Shown piece after piece: positions 51,323 through 64,000 of a stretch of DNA of 64,000 bases. The notes beneath the pieces were generated by a model. The model had not been told where the DNA came from. It saw only the letters and a program-made list of their open reading frames with translations, and made no database searches. Source of the stretch: Lichenostomus cassidix (lineage: Eukaryota; Chordata; Aves; Passeriformes; Meliphagidae); NCBI GenBank assembly GCA_008360975.2, contig CM039188.1, positions 28,981,944-29,045,943 of the forward strand, in the 5' to 3' direction. The translations under genes were made by a program, and so were the position numbers. How positions within the stretch are numbered: the first letter of the stretch is position 1; every line of letters begins with the position of its first letter.

Positions 51323-54300
51323 TCAGATCTTCTTGCGTCTGCTCCTTGTCAGCTCATACCTGCAAGACAGACCCAATAAGTTAAGTAATTATAGTAGTTG
51401 AAAACTTTCTTAAAAGTTTTAACTGGCACAGTAGAGAGAATTTGGGCTGCTCTATTGCTTGTGCTTCACAGGCAGCACAGCAGAGAAGGCTCCAGAGATG
51501 GCCTCAAACTTCAGCTCTTTACCAGGAGCTTTGGGTGCGTCCTTTTTTCCTCTTCCCATAATTGCCCTGAGGCACACACACAAGCTGGCCAGGGAAATGT
51601 GGTTTTCCTATTGGAATATTGGCTCACTGCCTGTATGGATGGCAAGCTCCTGGACTACCCACACTGCATTCCTCAGGCTCCACTGAAGGAGAAAGAAGGA
51701 AGAACTCCTGCCATTAACTAAAGGCACAGAAGTGAACAAAACACCCAAGCCTGGTTCTCTGTTCTGCCTCAGACCAATGAACATACAAACCTCAGAACCA
51801 CAATGAACATACAGGCAAAACTGTAAGTGCCTTATTATAATAGTTTCTATAAATGCTTTGTAATTAAAGTTTTATCATATATATATATTGCTGATCAGAG
51901 TATTTAGTTAAGATCTTTATCCGAGTTAAAATTTGTTGCAAGGTTACTTTAATAAACAAAATTCTTTACTTATGTGCCCCTGTGGCTTTTATGGCAATTT
52001 AAAATATGCTGAAGACTATAATTGACACAGGCATCTCATTAAAGCTGTCTCACAGGGCAGGCACTGCACATGCACAGCCAATGGATTAACACACAATTTA
52101 GATAGAACTACCAGATTAGCTCAAGTTAGTCCTGCCTTTGCAGGTCAAATATTCTTCTTGCTTACCCAAACACAGCCCAGTTACCAGCACTCCCACAGCA
52201 GTCATGCAAGCTCCCAGCAAAGCAAGGGGCAGGGTTTGGAAGTATGGAGATGAGTACTTACCATTGTGCAAAACCTTTTATTAAATCCTCCTGGGACAAG
52301 TCAATGCGCACCTTTAAAAAGCACATTTTATTTGTATGTAGGCTATTCAGCATATAAATTGATTAACTAAGCTACCACTCCTCCCAATCAGACCCACTTT
52401 CCAGCTGTAGGGCTGCAGCTTAAGCTCAAGGAAAAAGGGAGCTTCCCACATTCCCAGGATGGTGCAGGCATGAGCCAGCTCAGTTTCCTAGTAGCACTGC
52501 TTAAAAATTTGTCACTGAAGAAGCAATTGCAGTTTACTTTTCACAGAATCAAAGTTGTTCACAGAAATTCTTAAAGCACTGTTGGCAAATTGTGGGGTTT
52601 AGTCCCACGCCATTCTCAGCTCCATGTTTGTGCTCTTGGAGCTCTTCCCCACACGGGCAGCAGCAAGGCCCAGGAACCAGGGTTCACTTCAGGAGCACCC
52701 TTCTGAAATGAGACCATGCAGCTCCCACAGGGATACAGCCTCATTTCAGATAAAAACGGGAAGAAAAAGGTTTTTTCCAGATTACCAGTCCTATTACTGA
52801 GAATCAGTTTTTGGAGCCACATGTCAGGAATGGCCCAGACTGCTCAGCTCTGTTACATCTGTAGTGCAGATTCTTTAAACTTACTTTCCCCAGTTCCTTC
52901 CTCTCCGGTGAAATGAATGGCCTGCTGTTTTTCACTGCAATGTCCAGTGTCCTTTTCTTGACATTTTCCAAAGATTCAAAAAATTCAAACCTAAAATTAA
53001 AGTTTAAAAAGAAGAGACTTGAGGCAAAAACTAAAATCCTGTGAGCATCAGTGGGCAGAATACAGTGACAGAGTACAGCATAAGTGACCAGGACTTTAGC
53101 AGGGAAGGAACACAGAGAAAAGGCAATTCTAGAGTTAGGTTTTGTTCACATTGCAGGAAACCTCTTCCAGGCCTTGAGAAAGATGACAACACTATGCCCA
53201 GACTATCCACCGTGCCAAGGGGAAGGAGGAAGACATACATCCATGATGAAATGCCATTGAACATCATTTTCCCCCTCCATGGAAGATCAGCGTGTTTTCC
53301 ATGCAGTGTTCATTACTCAGAGGAAATACTAATGAGCCAACCCCCCAAGTTCACAGAGCAGCCTTGCACCACACCAAGAACAGACAAGGGCTGAAACCCG
53401 TGGCAATTAAATTCTTAATGGCTCTGACTCAAGCCTCTGGCACACATGGCTAATGTCAAGTGAGTTTTGTCCATGCTAAATCACTCCAGTTCTGCCCACC
53501 TGAATAGCTTTTCCTCAAGTCAGAGCTGTAAAACAGGTAACATGTTTTGGAGCTAAGCATTATCCTTAATTGAGGATGTACAGGATATGTCAGTACTGAG
53601 GATGAAGAAAAGGAGATGCTGTTCCCAACTGCTGTGATGTCACTAAATCAGTGGAGTAACTTAGAACAGACATAAGCAAAATCCTCAACTTTGGCATTTT
53701 AAGTTCTAAGAAGAAATATTTTTAAATATTTTCCCCATTTCTGACTTACACAGGAAAAATATAAGCCACCCAGGATCACCTAATATTCACATATTTTCTC
53801 GTGTATCTTCCCCTAATTATGGGATTAAAATCACCTCTCAGAAGAGCTCTACTTCTAAGCATTACTGTGTTTGGGTTTATGCAAAACACATTCCATTTCA
53901 GTGGCAGAGCTGTGACAGTCAGCAAAGAGGTGGCAGCATTTTACCCTGCTCCCACCAGGCCTTGATGACAATATCCACCAGTGTGCCCAAAGGGTGGTCC
54001 AGTCTCAAAAGGCTCTGTACTTCTGCCTCGGACTTTTGGAAGGATGTCAGGATAAGCATCAGGCAAAGCAGCATGAACAGAGAAGGAGGCTCTGGGAGGT
54101 ACCTGAATGGGCAGATTGCCTCTGCGTGACAGGGAGTTAAACATGGGTAGGATAATGTCAGTTTGCAAGGAAGCAAATGCAGCCTGGGGGCAGGAAAGGG
54201 GCAGGGAAGAAGGTGTACCCTTCTTCAGGAGGACTGACAACACCACATGCAGAGCAAGACCAGCCCCAAGGACTTGTAAATCACAGTCAAAGTGCCATTT

Positions 54301-57300
54301 GTTTCAGATAACCTGCAAATGTTCACATTTGTCCTTAGCAGCACACTTTTCATTACACAGAGATCATAACTATTCCAGCCATAATCATAATTAACATTTT
54401 CTTACTTCTCATCATATTGGGGGTTCAGAGTTTTTTTCTTGACTGAAGTCTTCTTCCTGCTTGTCCATCTTCTGTCTGGAAGCAGGTATATACGAACATA
54501 TGGATCCACTCCACGATTGGAAGAGGGTACCAAGTTTCTGGTAAAAGAAATACAGACAAGCAAGACACTTTCTCCCACTGTGTGTTTCAGTACCCTGGCT
54601 CTCTTGGAATCAGATCAACCAAACCTTCATGGGCCAAAAACATTCATTTCAGGAGTTGGAACATAACCAAATAAAACTTTAAGGATATTTAGTTAAAATT
54701 CTTACTCCTGAGTATGTGGCCATTTACTGGGGTTCCTAAATGAACAATTAAATACTCAGTCATAGGTATCAATCCTTGTCACGATGCATATCCTGACACC
54801 CCAAGACTCACACCAGTTGTCAGTGCTATTCAGATAAAATTTTGGGTGGTTCACAGTTAAAGTTTCGCTACTGCAGTGATCACAACTCACTGGGCTCTCT
54901 CCCTGAGCTGCTGCTGGCACTGACCAGAGCTGGGCACACAGAGGCTGCACAGATTAAAGCCAGCCAGTGTTTATGCACCTCCTGCTGCACGTGGCTCTAC
55001 TCCAGCTTTGCTGGAAGACTGACACAGCTCAGAGAGCTCTTCCCCTTCTTTGAGCAGCTGTAAGCATTACCTGCAGCCATTGACCAGCACGACGAGGCTC
55101 TGCCGAATGGAAGCATAACGCACTGTCAGCTGGATCTCCCCCAGAGGCATCTCAGTCCCGCTGCAAGACATTGCACAGGCAAAGCTGTTCAGTACACACC
55201 CCACACAGACTAAAACCAACTCTCAGGGCACCATCCTTCTTCCTGGCATCCTAAGGTTTGCTATCTAGGAAGCAGCTGGACCACATAAGTTCCACAGAAG
55301 CCACATCCCTGCCTTCTCTACAGGTACACAATTTCAGTCCCACAACACAAACTGCCAAAAAAGCCTCCACATGGCTCATTGTAAATGGAGGAGCAAAGTA
55401 CCACTTAGCATGTTACACATCCCCTCAAGAATGTCTGAATATGCAAAATGGGACCTTTTTTATATTTCATTCTGCGTGTTATTAAAGTGGCTTAAAATCT
55501 AAAACATTGCTTAAAAATGGTTTAAAAAAAGTTTATAAATTAAGCCCTGTTCAGAGCTAGAGAATTCACCAGTCACCAATTCACCAAATTGCAGCTGGAG
55601 CTGAGTTTGATATTCAGGTTTGTAACTACTCTGATGCTCTCTTAGGTGAGGTGGATCTTGGTAACTTCTGTTCATTAAGGATTCCACAAGCTCCATTCTG
55701 TGCCCTGGGAGGGACTAATCCTCTCCATCCTGCCTGGCAGCAGCCTCACACTGAGCACTGTGGGAAGGATACACACACAAGCACACCTATCCACAAAAAT
55801 TTTGTTCACAGAATTATCAGTCTTGAAATGTGTTGGATAAACACATAGAGTTTATGTTATTACAGAATTGGGATGTTCAGACTTCCAATATACTGTTGCT
55901 AAACGAGTGTTACGGCAGCCAAGAGTGTTGAGAGGCTCTTCAACAGTATAAAAGCCAACACATGCAGCATGGCTTAGGAAAGCCATGAAGTGAATGCTTC
56001 TACTTTATACCTGCTTTGACAGCACCCTGTAATTTACCCTGCTGTTGACTGGAATACCTAGGTCAATTCTTTGTAAGGTAACTTGAGATCCAAGACTCCA
56101 AATGACTTATAAGCCTTGAATTCATCTCTATGCAACAGTATCACCTAGACTTTCCCAAAAGAAGAACAATTTAGCTGGAAGAACACCTACTTATGAATGT
56201 CCAGATTGCTGCTACTTAATTCAAAGCAGGAAGAAGGCAGGGATCCCAGTGAAGTGACACTGGGTGCCACCCTCATTTCCTGCAAGACAGGCAATGTGGG
56301 CACAGCTGCTGCTCCGCTGGGCAATGCTGATGGTGGGCCATGCTCTGCATTTTGCTTGCCCTCTGCCTCATCAAGGCCAGACACAGTTTCACTTGGTACA
56401 GGGGCTGCTGAACTGTCTTTAGTGTCCAGGTCTTCTCCACTGTCCTTTTTTGGCAGAGATTCAAGTGCTGCAGAGTCTTTGCTCATGGGAGGTACTTTTG
56501 AGACTTGTGGTGGAGAGACAAACTTCTGCTGGTTTCCAGCCTTCTCCGTGACACTCACGGGACCTTGCTTCGAGGCATTGACACCAGCCTTGACTCTTTG
56601 TGGATCAGGTTCTTCAACATTCAGTGCCTAAAAATCACAAGGGAAGACAGTGAGTGCTGCTCCCACAGCACTGGGGTGAATGCCAGCATTACCACCCAGG
56701 AGGAAATTTCACCACAAAAGTAACAGCAGGAATCTGCCATGAGAGATGAAAGGGGCCTCTAAGATTCACTGTGGTGTTCTCTCCTCTCATCCTACTGTGT
56801 TTGTACTTAGCAGTGTCTAAGCACTGATCCAGAGCATGGTGAGGAAACAACTCCTAAACATCAGTGTCTCTCACTGTTTAGGAGCTGATTTCCCCAGCTT
56901 AGATTTTCTCAGTCCAACTCTTTATTGCTGTGAGAAGATTTTCAGCCATGGCACTGCACTAAGTTTAAGGAAGCCTCAGGGATATCTCTCAACACCATAC
57001 ACTCCTAATTGCATTTAAATATCTTGTCACACTTCTACTTTCTACTCAATTGAGAAGTAAAGCTGCCTTTCTCCACACCCACCTTTCCTTTCTTTTCCCC
57101 GGCTACAACTGGATACTTCCGCAGGGGAAGCTAAGTGAATATGGGAAAGAACAACCTACCCGCAACACAAGTTTCATCTTAATGAAGCTGTCTGAACTGG
57201 AATGGTCCAGCTGGAATCTCTGATCCAGAGTCATGCTTGGGTCCTTAAGTAAGTGGGAGAGACATACCACTGCAGTTCCCAGGGCACTATCCCGCTCCTT

Positions 57301-60300
57301 GTCTTTTATCTGGGGAACAGAAGGAAACAAAAGTTCTTATTAGCTGGCAAACTGGGAGGCATACCACTGGCAACAGCAAAGCAAGAAGGTATTTCAGACA
57401 GAAACCAAAATTAGCTTATTTACTTTGGTTACATCCAAACAGGTGATACCATTATTTCAGGAGTAACAAGTTAGTACATTTGGATTAAAAATCCCATCTC
57501 TAACTATGTAGAGAAATAACAGCTTTGGCAGAAAAAACAGGCCCTGAGATTTACTTGATTTTCCTTACTTGCTTTGGGGACAATGTCCCAAGCAGCTGAG
57601 ATGGCAACTGGTCTAAATCTTTACATGTGTTTTAGGTAATAGTTTGTTTAGCCTATTTAACCTCAATAAACCTTCCAATTTCAATTCCATTCTGTATCCG
57701 AGTGACCAGCCACAGAAGTGGCTGTGACTGCAATCCTGCTACTGAGAGACAGGGCTGCTTAACGAGCAAGAACACAGAGGTGAAGAAGTAGGGCTCTGGT
57801 TGAGAATTATGAAGGCTGCAATTTCTGACAGAAAAATATTGATGTCTTTACTACATGAAATGCCCTTTGCACTCTGCAGCCAGAAACATCCCACACATGA
57901 TCCTAGAACAAAGGTGAATACCAACAAAAGTGATGCCACCACCACCTAACACAGAATTGTTTGTGGAACAACAAAAACAGGTGTTTCTTCCACCTTTTAG
58001 AAGGAGGAACCCAGTATGTGACAATCCCACACAGAAAAAACCAGCACTGAGCTCACAGAAGAAGTTTCTTCCTACGAATGTGCAGTTGGTCTTCAAAGGA
58101 AATTGCTTTCTCTCACCTCAATGTGGAGTGACTGGGAATGGGCACTGTGGACAAAAAAGGTAAAAGCCTGGCCCCACGTGGGATCTTTGCTGAAATTGCA
58201 GGTCTGTAACAAGAACATATGTTAACTTAATCTGTGAGCAGCAAAGAATCCATGACACTGATCACCAGAGAGGTGACCCTCAGTGATGCTGCACCCCAGC
58301 TGTTCAGAGAGAGTGAAAATTCCAGGTCAGAGGCATATGGAAACAAAGTCTCTGGCAAAACCAGAACAAGTTCTTTGGGGTGTGGAAATGCCAAAGAACG
58401 AGTCTGGTGAGCTGCAATTGGCCCCACCAGCCTGAACCAGCAGCCTGCCTCACCTGCAGCAAGGCACTGCTCCCTCCCTCTCACCTCCCCACCCAGGGAA
58501 AGCCAGAGCACTGCTTCTAGCCTGCAGCACCCTGAGCCAGCTGCCAAATCCACAGCGAGCTGACAGAGAAGGGCAGGAAAGCTGGAGGGGCAGTTTCAGG
58601 GGTGTAGAACTCGTGGGAAGAGTAGGAGGGCACAGCTTCAGCACCATCCACTTCAAAGATGAAAGAGCGTGGAAAGCACCCACGGGGACTGTGGCTGCTC
58701 TGTAAACCAGCTGTCCCTGCCAGGCCAAGAGTGCTGGCAGCAAGTGGAAAGGAGAAGGGAAAGCCTGGAAGTCTCACCTAACTTAGGAGAGGCAGGTGAT
58801 GTGGTAGGGGAAAAGAGAAGCCACAAAACGTAAAAATGCAAGCAGAACCCATTTCTGGGTGGAGCAGGTGGAAGGAACAAAGGAAAGTAGGTCCAGGTCC
58901 ATATAGCCAGTCCTATATGCTCATGTGTAACCAATAACACGATTCATTCCTATTTGTTGGGTGTTCAAAAGAGCAAAGGGCTGCTCTCATCCACATCCAG
59001 CTGCAGGACAGTGAACATGACAGCTACTGGGAGGGCACAGCTCAGCTGTTGCTCATACTCATGAGGCAATAGTAAGTTTTAAATAACAAAAAATGAACTG
59101 AAAGGGAAGCGGAGGAGAACCAGATACATCATGTCCAGGTAAAAAACCAAAAAATCCCAAACAAAAAACCTATGATACACAAGAGCCAGGAAAGACTCTG
59201 AAGAAGGAATAGAGGCCAGACTGATGCAAATGACACCCTGCTTTGGGAAACCGGGGGGCTACTTCGATACAGTCACTCATAAGATGGAAATGATCTAAGG
59301 AAAGCAGAAGAATTAAACAACCTCACCTTACTCTTTTGAGTCTTATTCCCAACTGTGAGCAGGACGAAGGAGGAAGGATCTCGCTCCATCTTCTGTCATT
59401 TAATACAAGGAAAGAAGAAGGCAGAAAAAAGCATTGAGAAATTGATAGTTTCCAGGAAGCAATATCAAACCACTACTCGAAGTAAGTTGCTGGAAAGCTG
59501 ACAATATTTTCTGGATGTGGGACATCTGAGGAGTGTAGTACACAGGAAAGTCTCCAGCCATAACACAGCACAGTCTTACATCAAGGGTACACATTTAAAC
59601 CAAAGTTTTATGTATTTAGATTTCAACAGGTGAGCAGTTAAAAATTTCTCAGAAGCTGGGAGGAAACAGAGAGGAGAGCTGAAGGCTTAGTGGGAAACCT
59701 TGATCATTCCTGAATGAATCAAGACTCTCAGAATTGGTTCCCAAGGCTCAGGACTTGCTCTAAAGCAGCTGGAAGTGAGTCTTTGGCATCAAATAACAAT
59801 TCCTGTCCAGAAGCAACAATACTGAACTTCTTGCACCTCTTTGAACTAATGCTATAGAAGTTAAGGCTGAGGATCTGGTTTTGGCACAACACTACATACA
59901 AAGTACACACAATGAGGTCCAGAATTAAGGATTATTGAATGGTATGTGTACCACAGTGCTGGTAACTCATCTAAATTGCAAATATGGTATTTAGGAGAGG
60001 AGCTACTTTGAGATAATGGGAAGTTTTCTCCATAGCTCAGAGCTGTGTGTAGCTCATGCAAGAAAAATGGGAGAAAGACATTGTTCAATACTCTTGCCAT
60101 TTACATCACAGTAGCAAAACACAGTATTTGGGGGAAAAATAAACACAAGCTATGAGAGAGAAAGTATGAATGACAGAGAGGCTTCTGAATCCCTCTAAAA
60201 CCAAGGGGGGGGAAATCTGGTGGTCAGGTCTCCATCAGACAGAAAAATTACCACAGACAAGCACATTCCTCCCACCCCACTGTCAAGCAGGAACAGCTCA

Positions 60301-63300
60301 GCATGGGAAGAAAGAGCAGCAGCAGCAGCAAGGATATCATGACTTAGTCTGATGTCTGGAGACTCTCTGTCCAAAGCATAAAGAAGAAAGTAAACACAAC
60401 CACACACACAATCAAACATTTCTGTGTTGCATTCCCACTTGGACCTACTAGACTTTCACTGGGGTGAATCACTGTTTTGAACCCCTGGTCACTTAGATTC
60501 CAGCAGTGGAGAGGTTATTTCATTTTAACCACAGCCAGTTTCAGTTCCTATGATACCACATAATCCAGAATGTTATTTTGCAGGCATGGGAGAAGAATAT
60601 AATTTTTACCTTGAGGTACTTGTTATTTTTGATCTTCTTTGCTCCACAGTCACCATTTGAATACTCGAAATGGTTTTTCTGAATTAGCAAAAGAGTATTT
60701 AAAACAATTAATTTGTGGTCTTAAAAAAAAGGAGGTTAGGAGTGAAGGCTGCTGCATGGGGTTTGTACTTACAGGAAGGTTAAAGGCACTGTCCAAGTAG
60801 ACAATCAGAATTGCTGTAGACAGACCCTTCTTATCCTGCAAAAGCAGGGAAAGATAAAACAAAACAAAACACAAAGTAGTCATGATCACCCACCAAGGAC
60901 AATGCAAAACACAACAAAATTCCAACGGCAGCTTCTGAAGGTCAAGCAGCTCTCTGCCTTTCTCCTAAAACTTGCAATTTAGAGGAGTACAAGCCAATAC
61001 AGCATGATAGTTGTAAACATTTATAAGAAGATACGTAACTCTTTTCAATTCATTGCCTTTAATGTTTGTCAATCTTTCAGTGCAGAACTGGTTGGGTTCC
61101 CCAGTGCAGCAAGACACTTAAAACATGCTCAGCCAAATACATCAACATGAATCCAGTGTCAGCAGAACAAAGCCTGGAAACAATTTTATTCACTTCAGTG
61201 GAACTCCAATGGTTTTGTTTGATTATACAGGAACAGCCTCTTTGGGAGAAGGGCTTTATCTAAGCAATTTTGCTGGACTAACAACACACCATTTGGAAAC
61301 ATGGCCCTACCAACCACCAGTGCTGAGTATTTGCTTATGACTAGTACAGGTTATTTCAGGGGTGTGGGGTCCTACACAAATCCAGGATGAAGAGGGATGA
61401 GAAAAATTGTCAAGGAAAAGAACTCTGAGAGGCCACTTTGCAGTGAGTCAAACAGTGGTTAGCTAATTCAAGCAAAAAGAGCTGCCAGATTTGAGTTACT
61501 CCTGAATTAGTAAGAGACCTGGGGCAAGCAAAAGCCCTTCCTCTGCAGGAGCAGCAGGGAGGGAATCACATCAAAACTCTGCCAGACAAAAATAAACTCC
61601 CATGAGTTTGCCTGGGGTTTCTAATTTTACACACTCCTTTGTTGATCACTGGACAGGGATCAGAGTACCTGAACCCTTTAAGCAAATATACTCACCTCAT
61701 GCAGCTTTTCTTGGTCGTTTACTAGTGAAAGCCACTCCAGTTTTAAATGCAAGTGTCCACTTGTTGTCTTACTTAAGGGAAACCACTAAATGGAGACAAC
61801 AAAGAGCAAATTGAGAACTGAGAGGCAGAGTAGTTTTTATATATGTGTTGCAGACTCTCAGACTTATACACAACAGACAACATGAATTTTACTCTGAGCA
61901 CCTTAGCTTGCATTTTTGACACATAGATTGTAGCACATCCATCTAATTAGGTACAAGGCGGAAGAAAATTAAAATAAGACACCCATAAACAGGCAAAGCA
62001 TGAGGATATTTCCAAGCAGCAGCAGCACAAGACAGGCACCCTGGCATTGTTTGTAGAGTGCTGGGTTGCAGGATGAACCACAGTTAGATCAGATAATTTC
62101 TTCCCTCAGCAGTCAGGCTGCTTCACCAAACTTTATCTTCAGCCTTGTACAAAACAATTGGTACATACAGGACATGAGGCATCAACAGAAGATACCCCAC
62201 TGCTGGCCCAGTGTAACCTCAGGGCTCTCCGGGGCTACCAGCCCGGTGGTAAAAATTATTGTAGTGGCTACGTTAGTATTATCTTTTTGTGAAAATACTA
62301 CAGCACAAGTGTGCAAGGAAGCTTTAAGCACAAAGAAACACCATAGTAGCAGAGGGGCAGCACAAGTGAGTGCATGTAGGCATACACCACCAGCCACATT
62401 TAGAGATCAGCTCTGATCTTTACCTCATCAACAGTTCTGTCATTCATTACATCCACTAGGCCTATGAGCAAGCTGAAAGGCAAAAAGCAGATATTTCAAT
62501 GTCTATTGAGGCATACAGCATAATCCACCAAAAAAGCCCACTCTCAAGTCTGTTCCAAATAGCAGCTTCTCCACATCACCTGGGTACATGTGTGCAGGAA
62601 CACACACTTCTGAGGTCTCCCCCTTTGAATACTTCCAAAACCAAAATAAACTTGAAGTAAATCTCAAGTCTTGTGGTAACTATCACTTCTAGTGGCTTCC
62701 CAGGATTCCCTACAGGAGTGTAACCTCGTTCAACATTAGATGCACTAGCAACTAATTACTTGGTTTCAATATCTGGGCAAAGGGAATAATTTCCAACAGT
62801 ATTAAATTTCCTGTATGAATAATACAGGCGTCCCACAGCAGAGGCTACTAGACCCTGATTAAAGGTTGTGCTAATTTACCTGCCCATAAAATCATCTTTA
62901 TCTGGATCTTCATCATACAAATCCACTTCTAAGTCCTGACCAGGCACTTCATGAACAACAAACTGGAGGAGAAAGTGGTATTGATTAAAAATAAAAAGCA
63001 TTCACATATACAAATTCAGGCTCAGGCTGTGGACAAGAACATGACAGTTGACAGCTGTCTAACACACTAAGGACATTTCCTGCTCTTTCGTGGCTAATTG
63101 CATAGCAAACACAATTGATTACAGGTGAAAATATTTCACATTCAGTTTGCTTGGTTTTGAACGACAAGTTAAACCCCTCAAACTGGTATCCCTAATAAGC
63201 AGAGAGGAACCAATGCTAGAGCAGCCTACAGCTGCACAGCCTGATGCACTGATTGATATTTAGAGCAGTGCTTTGCACCTCCTCCAAAAACCCACACATG

Positions 63301-63667
63301 CAAATCAGATAAACCTGAATGGCATTTCAAGTTTACAATGTAAATTTGAACTTTGTTAAGGGACAGAAATGCCTCAACCAAGCAACAAGGAAGTCCACTT
63401 GACCCAGTGCAGTCAGCTAAGAGAAGGTCCTCCAAGCACAGGGATGTAAATGGCTGTGTATCCTACAGATGGAAAGATCAAAAGGTTCAGTACCTCAAAT
63501 GTCTCGTTCCAAATGGGATTAAGATCTCGGGAAACTGTCTTGCTCCGATACTGTGTGGTGCCAACACGGAGGAGAGCATATGGGTCAGACTTCCCCCTGA
63601 TGGCACCAAGGAAATTGTCTTTCTGGACAAGGTTTTCAGCTTCTAACAGATGAACCCTTATTACTCC
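51323..63667 (-). CDS. ESYT3: ESYT3, extended synaptotagmin 3 (C-terminal 15 exons; 5' part outside window)
   Basis: Exons in transcript order: 63494-63667, 62880-62962, 62424-62472, 61696-61785, 60773-60835, 60610-60678, 59327-59392, 58117-58203, 57160-57309, 56191-56627, 55071-55160, 54406-54537, 52885-52990, 52262-52311, 51323-51359. The phase closes across all junctions for 560 residues. They encode C2A (GVIRVHLLEAENL, GKSDPYALLRVG, LYDEDPDKDDFMGR), C2B (AILIVYLDSAFNLP, FVLLTVGNKTQKSK, SKDPTWGQAFTFFVHSA), a long linker, and C2C (YASIRQSLVVLVNGCR, DPYVRIYLLPDRR, TLDIAVKNSRPF, DLSQEDLIKGFAQWYEL). E-Syts tether ER to plasma membrane and transfer lipids; the membrane hairpin and SMP domain should lie beyond the right edge. 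ESYT3 rather than ESYT2 is chosen from the CEP70/FAIM neighbourhood. TGA is at 51323-51325. Introns show no other gene. Confidence 0.93.
54406..55160 (-). CDS. ESYT3: ESYT3 C2C core exons with polybasic patch
   Basis: Exons 55071-55160 and 54406-54537 encode YASIRQSLVVLVNGCR, NLVPSSNRGVDPYVRIYLLP and then DRRWTSRKKTSVKKKTLNPQ. The lysine/arginine cluster matches the C2C surface that binds PI(4,5)P2 at the plasma membrane in E-Syt2 and E-Syt3. Confidence 0.9.
56191..56627 (-). CDS. ESYT3: ESYT3 linker exon between C2B and C2C
   Basis: The exon is 437 bp, phase 0 to 2, and opens with ALNVEEPDPQRVKAGVNASK. The product is rich in Ser, Pro, Glu and Ala (for example KVPPMSKDSAALESLPKKDS) with no fold visible. 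It ends with SSCFELSSSNLDIHK, where the Lys codon is split with the next exon. Such disordered linkers evolve quickly in E-Syts. Confidence 0.85.
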
Positions 63668-64000
63668 CTGGATAAAATGAGATACAGAATTGGTCATGAA
63701 AATGCAATCTTTGGATAATTATAATATGCTGCCTCCTAAAACTCTTTATTTCAGGCAGCAAGGGTAGTCACCATGACAGTTCTGCAAAAACATGTAGTTT
63801 GATGCAGTACATTTCCAATGACAGCTGTAATAAAACACTTTTTCCACCATTCACCTAGAAGGGGGAAAAAAGCCCCCTTAAACAGATGCACAATTTAATC
63901 TATGTAACAGTGTAGGAAATAATATTCAATTTATTTTTAAATCAGAAACGTACATATGCACACAGCATTACAGCCACAGTCAAATCAAGTGTAAAGATCA
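63668..64000. other. ESYT3 intron upstream of the C2A exon
   Basis: The exon starting at 63667 has a good acceptor (TTTTATCCAG/GGAG). No SMP-domain exon is visible between it and the window edge. Confidence 0.6.

Noticed and set aside
53041..53394. 117-residue plus-strand frame in an ESYT3 intron
   Set aside because: It matches no known family, has no splice support, and lies antisense within a well-modelled gene.
53919..54246. Overlapping minus-strand frames (85 and 101 residues) between two ESYT3 C2C exons
   Set aside because: The flanking exons 54406-54537 and 52885-52990 join in perfect phase (AA/G), so no exon is needed here. The sequence shows no C2 similarity.

Overview
The window is vertebrate nuclear DNA and almost certainly from a bird. 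Genes are split into short exons with GT/AG junctions, promoters sit in CpG-rich blocks, and the interspersed repeats are avian: CR1 LINE 3' ends (about 7300-7424, 22181-22500, 30668-30745) and an ERVL-type solo LTR (about 15525-16045). I cannot name the species. All gene models were built by hand: each exon was translated, splice junctions were placed at GT/AG, and reading phase was checked across every junction.

Left half (1 to about 32.5 kb): an interferon-type ADP-ribosylation cluster. PARP14 runs leftward from 14450 and leaves the window before its catalytic exons. DTX3L lies upstream on the same strand (22820 to 17392), and PARP9 is divergent on the other strand (24122 to 31885). PARP14 and DTX3L carry the same interferon-response decamer (GAAACCGAAA) 31 and 21 bases upstream of their start codons. 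DTX3L and PARP9 share one CpG-island promoter. PARP9 (macrodomain reader, inactive ART fold) and DTX3L (RING/Deltex E3 ligase) form a complex in mammals. PARP14 is the mono-ADP-ribosyltransferase and hydrolase partner in the same antiviral and DNA-damage pathway. No PARP15 gene lies between DTX3L and PARP14, where humans have one.

Right half (about 33 to 64 kb): FAIM (minus), CEP70 (plus, complete) and ESYT3 (minus, C-terminal 560 residues; the SMP domain lies beyond the right edge). FAIM and CEP70 are head-to-head around a CpG island. CEP70 and ESYT3 converge with 3' ends about 0.5 kb apart, and PARP9 and FAIM converge around 32.4-33.8 kb. In human these two gene groups lie apart on chromosome 3 (3q21.1 and 3q22.3), so the PARP9-FAIM junction is a synteny boundary relative to human.

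I found no wholly new system. The most useful points are the shared interferon element and paralogous first exons of PARP14 and DTX3L, a CR1 copy that supplies the 3' splice region of DTX3L intron 1, loss of the phosphate-binding loop in PARP9 macrodomain 2, a TISU element that creates an overlapping upstream ORF in CEP70, a tandem splice donor in FAIM exon 1, and a perfect 20-bp hairpin in a PARP9 intron.
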